Assembly: GCA_033762255.1 (NCBI GenBank)
Contig: JANRLT010000008.1
Span: 62,001-126,000, forward strand
Source: Pirellulales bacterium
GTDB lineage: Bacteria > Planctomycetota > Planctomycetia > Pirellulales > JALHPA01
Length of the DNA stretch: 64,000 nucleotides
Direction of reading: 5' to 3'
The stretch's first letter is position 1, and each line of letters begins with the position of its first letter. Shown here piece by piece: positions 1-6,590 of the stretch. Both the position numbers and the translations under genes were made by a program. Below the pieces are notes generated by a model that worked only from the letters and a program-made list of their open reading frames with translations, was not told where the DNA came from and did no database searches.

Positions 1-860
1 CAGGATGGGCGTTTCGTCGCGGAATGCCCGGCCCTCAATGGCCAACATTCGGTGATTCGAGAGGTGACAAAGCGTTTGTCCCGCTTGTACTTGCTCGCCT
101 AATTCAACCTTGAGTTCTTGAACCTCGAATGCCAACCCCGACTCATCAGGAGCCTGTGGACCGGCGCTGGAATTCTCTGTCGTGTTAAGTCCCTGTTGAC
201 CGGAAATCGGCGCGGGGACAACGACGGAAATCTCGTTCACTAATTTCCCCGTGGCAATTCCATCAAGGTCGTATTTCGATAAGCCTCGATTGAGTAGTTC
301 CAGCCGATAGGCTTTGACCGCCGCTTCCAAGCGCGCAATTTCGTTTTCCACCTAAATCAATTTGGCTGGAGCGATTCCTTCGCCGCCATTCGCTTTCGCC
401 GGGCAGTGGCGAGTTCGATATTTTGGCTCGCATTGAACAATTCCGTTTGCGTTTGCTGGAATGACTCACTGGCCAGTTTGAGCGTGAATAGCAGATCGCC
501 ACGCCGAACCGTATCGCCAGGGAGATGCGCAATGTGACTGATCGTGCCGATAGCCGGGGCAACGATCTCCCGGTCGCTCACCCCCGGCCGATCCACAACC
601 ATGCCGGGGACTGTCATCGATTTCCAAAACGGCTCGCCCATGACCTGCTTGGCGGTCAACTTCAAGTTCTTCTGCGCTTGATCACCGACAATAATTTTGG
701 TTGCGGTTACTGAGGATTCATCCGTAGGAACGGCGGAATTCGCCTCATCACGTGGGCCAGTCTGCGGCAGCCAGTAAGCCCGCGAAAAGTAGCCCGCAAT
801 CGCTATCCCGATGATGAGGGGAGCGAGCGCATACGGATTAAGAAATCGAAACGGCTTCAT
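1..860 (-). pseudogene. broken RND efflux periplasmic adaptor (CusB/CzcB-like), partial at left edge
   Basis: The frame opens at 860 with a membrane anchor (MKPFRFLNPYALAP...) and an HlyD-type barrel-sandwich half (VAPAIGTISHIAHLPGDTVRRGDLLF). It ends early at the TGA at 357-359. The homologous continuation is in the -1 frame: residues GGEGIAPAKLI, then an in-frame TAG at 352-354 where the family has a residue such as Gln, then VENEIARLEAAVKAYRLELL and the second barrel half up to base 1. So there are two independent lesions: a one-base frameshift at about 375-395 and a nonsense codon. The intact family joins an RND pump to a TolC-type channel. This copy is probably non-functional unless these are sequencing errors. 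The C-terminus lies outside the window, as would any partner permease. Confidence 0.85.
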
Positions 861-1024
861 AGGAAATCTTCTCCGGCTTTCCGGCGGTAATAGCGCATCA
901 TGCGCAATGTGTTCGAGTGCGGATGGGATCTATTAGCTGCGGGAACGCTAGGCATATAGCGTAAGTCACGCGAGCTACGTTACAGTGGCGCAGAAGAGCG
1001 CAAACTCAAGCAAGCTTGCCCAAA

Positions 1025-1555
1025 TTAAATGCGGAGAGTCCGCAATTCTAAGAAGCGCGCGCAGTGGTGCTCGCGATTTTTCGGCATCGTTTTACAATCG
1101 CGATTATGCCATTGGTTAGTCGCCGGAATAAATATCGCGGATTGCATCAACAATCCTGCGCTGGCAAGTGGCGATTGGGAAACCAACTCACTGCCCCGAC
1201 CAGTCGGCTCGCAGGTCGTTGTCACTGAGGTTAAGTAAATCGCGTCCGCGCCGTGATGCTCAACATGATCGATGGCCGTGTCGGGAACCGTAGATTCTTC
1301 CTGATGGGTCGAATATCCGTATTTATCCTGATGCTCACCATGCCCATTCGTGGCGTGGCGATGTTCATGCTGTCCGTGACAATGACCATGGTCTGCGTGA
1401 TGTTCATGGTTCTCACCCATCAGCCAGGAGATATGGACATGCGGCATAGCGCTATGATCCGCGGATTGCATTCCTGCATGCGCATGAGAAATCGCGGCCC
1501 ATTGGCCGAGGATAAATCCCACGAGTGCGAGGATCGCAACCAAGCATCGGAACAT
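1025..1555 (-). CDS. exported histidine-rich protein, probable metal binding
   Basis: About 176 residues. I start at the ATG at 1555 (MFRCLVAILALVGFILGQWA) rather than the upstream ATG at 1645, because this start begins a clear signal peptide and has an AAGG about nine bases and an AGGAG about seventeen bases upstream. The mature part has a long histidine-rich stretch (for example GENHEHHADHGHCHGQHEH), then a poorly conserved tail with a few Cys (TTTCEP, NRDCKT, EHHCA). The family is not recognised. The composition and the position in a metal-efflux cluster suggest a periplasmic metal buffer or chaperone, which is inference. A promoter with an internal palindrome lies upstream at 1675-1704. 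Confidence 0.6.
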   Translation of the reverse strand: MFRCLVAILALVGFILGQWAAISHAHAGMQSADHSAMPHVHISWLMGENHEHHADHGHCHGQHEHRHATNGHGEHQDKYGYSTHQEESTVPDTAIDHVEHHGADAIYLTSVTTTCEPTGRGSELVSQSPLASAGLLMQSAIFIPATNQWHNRDCKTMPKNREHHCARFLELRTLRI

Positions 1556-1674
1556 AGATTTACCTTGGTTCTCCTGTAAGCAAACCATCGCAATCTGGAA
1601 ACTATGCCTTTCGACCGAGCCCCGATGGCTGGCTGTTTTCGGCACTCTGGCAGTATACTATGTTTTTCCAGTGC

Positions 1675-1704
1675 GATATAGACTGAAGTCAAAAACGACT
1701 TCAA
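1675..1704 (-). promoter_or_regulatory. candidate promoter with a perfect palindrome in its spacer
   Basis: On the minus strand a TTGAAG -35-like box (1699-1704) and a TATATC -10-like box (1675-1680) are 18 bases apart, about 120 bases before the start of the His-rich protein. A perfect inverted repeat TGAAGTC-AAAAAC-GACTTCA (1684-1703) sits across the -35 box and spacer, where a repressor or MerR-type activator would bind. The rest of the gene-free stretch 1556-1901 shows nothing else I can name. Confidence 0.4.
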
Positions 1705-1901
1705 TTTGTTCACAAATTCGCTCTAACTGTAGTTCACCAGTACCTTAACCACAGTTGGAGAGGGCATTCAAACGCTCAATTTACGAATCCAGATAAAGGT
1801 CATTGACTTCCTTCAGGGGCAGTATCTACTAGAATTCTAACGCCAGCCGGTAGGTATCGAAAGTCATGGCCATCGCATTATAACGACGACTGGATGATTT
1901 T

Positions 1902-2480
1902 GTGAAGCTTCGTGACAGTGGAATGCCTGATGAAGCATATTGGGAAACGCTTTTCGACATTCCGCATACTCTCGACGCACTGGGGGTTTGCCGGGCGTTG
2001 ACTGATGTCGTTGAGCTGGGATGCGGTTACGGCACTTTTAGCATCCCAGTTGCGCGGCGAATTTCCGGCACGCTTTTCACCTACGACATTGACTCCCGAA
2101 TGATCGAGCGAACTAAGGCACGCGCAGCTAATCTGGAAGTCAGCAACATTGTCATTCATGAGCGCGACGTCATCGAGCGTGGCTTTGAGTTACCAGCACA
2201 AAGCGTTGATGCGGTGCTGCTGTTTAACATTCTGCACTGCGAGCATCCGGAATTGTTGCTGTCTCAAGCTAATCAGGTCTTACGACCTGGTGGTCAGTTG
2301 CTTGTGACTCACTGGCTCTATAATGCCCAAACGCCGCGCGGACCCGCATTGGAGTTACGCCCTCGCCCCCTACAAATCATTCAGTGGGCGAACATGAAAG
2401 GCGTTTTCAATGTTGTGGGCGCAGAAATCCGCTTGCCACCTTGGCACTATGGGTTAAAGCTTCTTAAATCTGGTGAATAA
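1902..2480 (+). CDS. class I SAM-dependent methyltransferase
   Basis: About 192 residues with the Rossmann SAM-binding motif I (VVELGCGYGTFSIPVA, about 36-51), an acidic residue ending strand 2 (YDIDSRM), and a motif IV/post-I region (DAVLLFNILHCEHPE) followed by LRPGGQLLV. The substrate cannot be read from sequence. The first usable start is a GTG at 1902 with no good ribosome site. The same frame is homologous-looking further upstream (RRLDDFV before the GTG), back to an in-frame TAA at 1881-1883 preceded by an ATG at 1866. The natural N-terminus may therefore have been lost to a nonsense codon, or translation starts at CTG/GTG. It is transcribed alone, toward the end of the TolC-family gene. 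Confidence 0.75.
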   Translation: MKLRDSGMPDEAYWETLFDIPHTLDALGVCRALTDVVELGCGYGTFSIPVARRISGTLFTYDIDSRMIERTKARAANLEVSNIVIHERDVIERGFELPAQSVDAVLLFNILHCEHPELLLSQANQVLRPGGQLLVTHWLYNAQTPRGPALELRPRPLQIIQWANMKGVFNVVGAEIRLPPWHYGLKLLKSGE

Positions 2481-2540
2481 AGTTGGATAGTCGAGTGACC
2501 TGAGAAATGCCGAGGGACCTGGGATCGATTCAGGAGTCAA

Positions 2541-4037
2541 TTACTGTCCACTTGTCGCTTGCAAACTATTGCTCAGAAGCAACCCTTCGATTTCCAAAGC
2601 GACGGTGCGCAGCTCCGCAATGGAGTTGAGGTATTCCAAGTTGGTTTGCGAAAACGTTCTTTGCGCGAGTAAGAACTGAAGGTAATCAAATTCTCCCGCT
2701 TGGTATGCTTTTTGGACAAGTCCTAGATTTTCTTGTGCGTTGGGTAAGATTTCTTGGGCGTATCGCTCGACCTGGATGCGGGCGGAATCGTAGCGCTGAA
2801 ACACGACGGCCAAGCGTTGCTGTAGATCCAACTCCAGTTTTTGCAAAGAACGTTCCGCGACGAGCGCTTCATGTCCTGCCTGTGTAATTCCCCCTTGGTT
2901 TCTGTTCCACAGCGGAATCGGGAGCGTCACTTGAACCGCACCGTTGACCGCATCGATAGAGCGATCGTCCTGCACGATCCCCTGAAAGGACAGATTCGAC
3001 TTCTTTTCGGCTTGTGCCCGCTGATACGCCCAACGTGTCCGTTGAATTTCGGCTTGCGCAGCGGAGATTTCCGGACTGGTCGATAATAAGCGTTGCAGCG
3101 AACTCTCCCATTCATACCGGGGAATGTCCGCATCCACGATACCCGCCAAGGGCTGAGGAGCCAGCGTTGGCACTCCCACGATTGCGGCCAATTTACGCCA
3201 CGCCTCGACATATTGATTCTCGGCGCGTTGCTTGAGTACACGCGCGGACTCGTATTCGATTTTGCCTTGCAACAAGTCGGTCTTGCCGACTTCTTTGGCG
3301 TCAAGCCGTCTTTGTGTAATCGTCACCATATTCGAGGCGACTTCGGATATCTGCTGGGCCAACATTACCCGGCGTTGTGCGATCAACACTTCAAAGTATG
3401 TGATCCGCACGTCGGTTATGACGCGCATGCGTTGGGCAGCGAATAGCTGTTCCGCCCGCTGCACTTCCTGGCCGACCACGGCGCGATTGAGTTGCAGTTT
3501 GTGTCCCATGATCAATTCTTGACCGAACACAACGCCCCGCTGTTCGACCGTGTTGCCGCTTCCGGTTTGTTGGCTGGAGTAACCGGCATAAGGATTGGGA
3601 GGCAAACCGACTTGTTCCCACTTCCCGCGTAGTGCATTCACTCGCGCCGCGGATTCCGCCAGAGAGGGATTATTCCGGAGTGCAATGTTCTCCAAATCCG
3701 CTAAGTTCATTGCGCCGGGAGCCGGCGCTGGCGACGGCACTGTTTCTTGAGGAGGATCAGGGAGTGGAGCTTGATGTTGAGTCAAAGAATAGAAAATCGG
3801 CATTAGTGGTTGCGGCACGACCGACGGATTTACTGGTGGCAACGCTTCGACCGCAAGCATGGTTGGCTGTCGAATGGAAATTGAATTCGGTGCCGTCACT
3901 TGGTGTTCACGTGTGACCTGGGACCAAAGCAGTGAAGAAGATGAGCTATACCAAAGAAGGCACGAAATCATCTTCAGGCTGGTTTGTTTCGCAAAACGAG
4001 AGCGAGGTTCGGCTAATGAAGCGATTTTGGACAACAT
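2541..4037 (-). CDS. TolC-family outer-membrane efflux protein (CusC/CzcC-like)
   Basis: About 498 residues from the ATG at 4037. The frame stays open up to 4178, but that upstream part holds two hairpins and looks like leader. A further candidate start is the ATG at 3971. After an N-terminal hydrophobic segment and a proline-rich linker come two OEP repeats with long heptad-like helices (LENIALRNNPSLAESAARVN... and VVFQRYDSARIQVERYAQEI), typical of trimeric outer-membrane channels. The segment VTLPIPLWNRNQGGI is a family hallmark. It would provide the exit duct for the RND pumps encoded nearby. It has no strong Shine-Dalgarno, and it is separated from the adaptor/permease/ATPase genes by a 600-base gap, so it is probably its own transcript. 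Confidence 0.88.
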   Translation of the reverse strand: MLSKIASLAEPRSRFAKQTSLKMISCLLWYSSSSSLLWSQVTREHQVTAPNSISIRQPTMLAVEALPPVNPSVVPQPLMPIFYSLTQHQAPLPDPPQETVPSPAPAPGAMNLADLENIALRNNPSLAESAARVNALRGKWEQVGLPPNPYAGYSSQQTGSGNTVEQRGVVFGQELIMGHKLQLNRAVVGQEVQRAEQLFAAQRMRVITDVRITYFEVLIAQRRVMLAQQISEVASNMVTITQRRLDAKEVGKTDLLQGKIEYESARVLKQRAENQYVEAWRKLAAIVGVPTLAPQPLAGIVDADIPRYEWESSLQRLLSTSPEISAAQAEIQRTRWAYQRAQAEKKSNLSFQGIVQDDRSIDAVNGAVQVTLPIPLWNRNQGGITQAGHEALVAERSLQKLELDLQQRLAVVFQRYDSARIQVERYAQEILPNAQENLGLVQKAYQAGEFDYLQFLLAQRTFSQTNLEYLNSIAELRTVALEIEGLLLSNSLQATSGQ

Positions 4038-4084
4038 GTATAATCTGGCAGAGTGCGGGGGCCATGTCGCGAGTCGTCTGAAAC

Positions 4085-4106
4085 CAATTTGGCAAAAGCC
4101 AAATTG
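4085..4106. repeat. perfect inverted repeat upstream of TolC-family gene
   Basis: CAATTTGGC-AAAA-GCCAAATTG, arms of nine bases and a four-base loop, 48 bases before the chosen start at 4037. It is either an operator for a dimeric regulator or a leader hairpin. It also argues against the upstream ATG at 4178. Confidence 0.5.
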
Positions 4107-4146
4107 CTTTACAGGTTTGATCCGCGCAATAATGGACTGGATAGTA

Positions 4147-4166
4147 AACGTAATTTTTATTACGTT
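4147..4166. repeat. perfect inverted repeat, operator-like
   Basis: AACGTAAT-TTTT-ATTACGTT, arms of eight bases, about 110 bases before the TolC-family start. AT-rich perfect dyads of about 20 bases are typical of MarR/TetR/ArsR-class operators, but no such regulator gene is present in the window. Confidence 0.45.
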
Positions 4167-4635
4167 ACACAACGACAATCACGGGTGGGTGATTCCGGCC
4201 GCCGCGCCAAAGAGAATCAACCAAGGAGCAAGCCATAAGGCAAACTCCGGTGGTATGGGTAATATCGGAAAATTCGGAAACCAGACTTGAAGAGAAGCTG
4301 GCAAAGTAACGATAGATACCCGCGGTTGTTGCTAGCATAAAACTGTTTCGCCCTAAGAATGGAACGTCAAATTTTAACAGTCGATGATAAGCAGGGAAGC
4401 AAAGGCGGCAATTTCTTGCCAAAACCACAATCGTGTCGCCACACGAGAGAAACCTCATTTGTGATTTACTGAGTTTGTCCGCAGGTCATAGTAACGATCC
4501 TATTTATCTTCTATCGTCAAAGCATAAACTTTCTGCCTGCTTCCCTCCTCAGTTTCCCAAGCTGCTATTCAAAGCCGGATGTGCAGCGATTACGGGATCA
4601 GTGGCATTGCCAGCTAGCTTGATTGGCTTGTTTAT

Positions 4636-5628
4636 CTACGGCGTCAAAAGCCATAAATCGCCAAGGCGTTTCTGTATCCAAAGGTGTAAGTGTCTATTAG
4701 GATATGCGGCCAACCAGGGTTGCAAACCGTCTTCTAGGAATTGCTCTGTGGACTGGTCGTTTTGCGTGGCAAATAGACTATTCTTGCGTCGCCAGACGGC
4801 GGCGTACTTTCCGTCCGCGGTCGCGGTCAACGCGCCGCCGTCCATCGGACAAGAGTCCAACTCCCACGCTCCTTGGCCAAGTTTTGATGGGGCGGCAAAG
4901 GTTTTGCCGTGATCAAGCGTGAGTGCCATGTACATATCACGATTTCCCGCAAAGGAATTCCTCCACAATACGGCCAACCTCCCTTGCTTGTCATAAGTCG
5001 CCGAGGGATGGCAGCATTCGCAAATCGAACCGTCCGGCGATTGGTAAACCAGCACGTTTTTCGACCAAGTCGCGCCCTTGTCATTTGAACTCAAGCCCCA
5101 CAACTCCGTCCGTTTATTTCGAAGATCGAGCCAGGTGCAAAACAATTCACCGTCTGGGCTGGCGGCCATCGCATGCAAGCACTCACGAGCTGAGATTTTC
5201 GCATCGTTGACTTGAACTGGGCCTTGCCACGTCTTTCCCTGATCCTCCGAACGCCAACTCCAGAGATCGCCATCCCGCCCACCGCCAAGTTCTCCCCCGA
5301 TCGCCGAGATCGCAATGGCTTTTTCTGAAATCGCAATCCGCGGTCCGCGTCTCATGCCCAACGCTAACATACTTGGTTTTGCAACCAAGCTCGGTTTGTG
5401 AAACGATTTTCCTTGATCGACCGATGTCGTGTAATAAATTTCATTCTGCGAGCTAAAGACCAGATGGATCATGCCGCGTAAATCGACCGCGACTTGGGGT
5501 TGTCGCGGCACCATTTGCGAATCAATAGGCACGACCGAAACCGGCTCGCCAGCGGCAAGGTCTGTCCGAAGTTGCATTGCCATTGCAATGAAGAACAAGC
5601 GCAAAAAGATTCGCATGAAATGTTCCAT
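4636..5628 (-). CDS. exported sialidase-fold (BNR repeat) protein
   Basis: 330 residues with an N-terminal signal peptide (MRIFLRLFFIAMAMQLRTDLAAG; the ATG four codons downstream of 5628 is an equally good start). It has several BNR/Asp-box repeats (SVDQGKSFHKP, SEDQGKTWQGP, SNDKGATWSKN, TLDHGKTFAAP), so it folds as a beta-propeller. The conserved cysteines ICECCHPS and DSCPMDGG are a feature of this sialidase-like subfamily. The set of catalytic Arg/Glu/Tyr residues of true sialidases cannot be assigned with confidence, so enzymatic activity is not claimed. It sits between a metal-associated lipoprotein and TolC on the same strand, so a role in the metal envelope system is possible, with Cys ligands as an attractive but unproven metal site. 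Confidence 0.8.
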   Translation of the reverse strand: MEHFMRIFLRLFFIAMAMQLRTDLAAGEPVSVVPIDSQMVPRQPQVAVDLRGMIHLVFSSQNEIYYTTSVDQGKSFHKPSLVAKPSMLALGMRRGPRIAISEKAIAISAIGGELGGGRDGDLWSWRSEDQGKTWQGPVQVNDAKISARECLHAMAASPDGELFCTWLDLRNKRTELWGLSSNDKGATWSKNVLVYQSPDGSICECCHPSATYDKQGRLAVLWRNSFAGNRDMYMALTLDHGKTFAAPSKLGQGAWELDSCPMDGGALTATADGKYAAVWRRKNSLFATQNDQSTEQFLEDGLQPWLAAYPNRHLHLWIQKRLGDLWLLTP

Positions 5629-5785
5629 AATAGTTATGTGGGCGATCGTGTCGTCAAAATTGAAACGGCTCTTAGGATTACAGTCGGAGCGCCCCGTGCC
5701 CTACAAAGGGACAAAGCTATTTGTCGATCCGCAAAACAAAGGGAATCGTCAACACCTTATCCTTACGTTGAAATTGCCCCCACCC

Positions 5786-6550
5786 TTAATACAACCCCGG
5801 TGAGGGAAAGTGGGCCTCGAACGAAACCTTCCCTTGCGCCGCACTTGCATTTTCAAGCGGATGGGCATGCACAAATTGTGTACCGTCCGCACTCAACACC
5901 ACAAGATGCCCCATCGCGCCGAGATAGGGCTGTAAATCTTTGACGACTTCTCCCGTGTTGTCGCGAATGTCGAAAGTGATTTTTGCCTCAAGAGGCGATG
6001 CCATTTTATCAATCGTAATTGTGGCTGCTAAACCATTGCCTGCAACATTGCCCGGAACATTCGGTTCCAGCGGAGCGGCTTTCGGGGCGTCGCCCGCAAC
6101 CTTGACCTGTGCAATAGCAAGCGATTGCTTGCCGGTCGTGGGCTTAAAGTCGGCATAGAGTCGATATGTACCTCCCAAAGGAAATGTAAACGTGGTCTTG
6201 AATGTGCCGCTCGGAAAAACCTCGGGGTGAACGTGGGCAAAATGGTCCAAACCTTCACGCACGAGAATCAGGTGAATCTGTTTCTCATGCACCGTTTCAT
6301 ATTGCTTCAACATCGCCCCTGTTTGATCGTGAATCATGAAGCTTAATGCAGCGGGCTTGCCGGCGAAAAATTCCGCCGGATCGGAACTGACCATCAATTC
6401 ATACGCAGCGGTCTTCCCAGCATGGTCCGTATGATTTGTACCGTGTGACGTTTCGTGCTTGTCGTCATTCTTCGGCTTCGGTTCCGGCACAGACGAACCG
6501 CAGCCCACAATCAAGGCGACGGCAAATCCCAGTAAAACCTGATAGCGCAT
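5786..6550 (-). CDS. metal-cluster lipoprotein, probably truncated by a nonsense codon
   Basis: 254 residues with a lipobox (ALIVGCGS), a His-rich linker (HETSHGTNHTDHAG) and two beta-rich, FixH-like/Ig-like segments (HLILVREGLDHFAHVHPE and HLVVLSADGTQFVHAHPLE) seen in proteins beside copper and silver efflux genes. The conserved D-x-F-x-H-x-H-P pattern looks like a metal site. The frame stops at TAA (5786-5788) right after FPSPGLY. Reading on in frame for 22 codons to the TAG at 5717-5719 gives GWGQFQRKDKVLTIPFVLRI, which is the normal C-terminal strand of such proteins. An AAA or similar codon has probably become TAA, leaving a shortened protein. It is followed by the sialidase-fold gene on the same strand. 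Confidence 0.75.
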   Translation of the reverse strand: MRYQVLLGFAVALIVGCGSSVPEPKPKNDDKHETSHGTNHTDHAGKTAAYELMVSSDPAEFFAGKPAALSFMIHDQTGAMLKQYETVHEKQIHLILVREGLDHFAHVHPEVFPSGTFKTTFTFPLGGTYRLYADFKPTTGKQSLAIAQVKVAGDAPKAAPLEPNVPGNVAGNGLAATITIDKMASPLEAKITFDIRDNTGEVVKDLQPYLGAMGHLVVLSADGTQFVHAHPLENASAAQGKVSFEAHFPSPGLY

Positions 6551-6590
6551 GTTTATGCTCCCAAGAAATAAGTACGACTGATCGCGGTTC

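Larger units (their letters stand above)
4038..4635. other. intergenic region with two perfect hairpins
   Basis: About 600 bases between the sialidase-fold gene and the TolC-family gene. The frames that cross it have no ribosome sites or recognisable domains. It holds the two perfect inverted repeats listed separately (4085-4106 and 4147-4166), both close to the TolC-family gene start. The remainder shows nothing I can name. Confidence 0.5.

Noticed and set aside
4433-4912. 159-residue plus-strand frame overlapping the sialidase-fold gene
   Set aside because: It overlaps a well-supported gene on the other strand and shows no domain.
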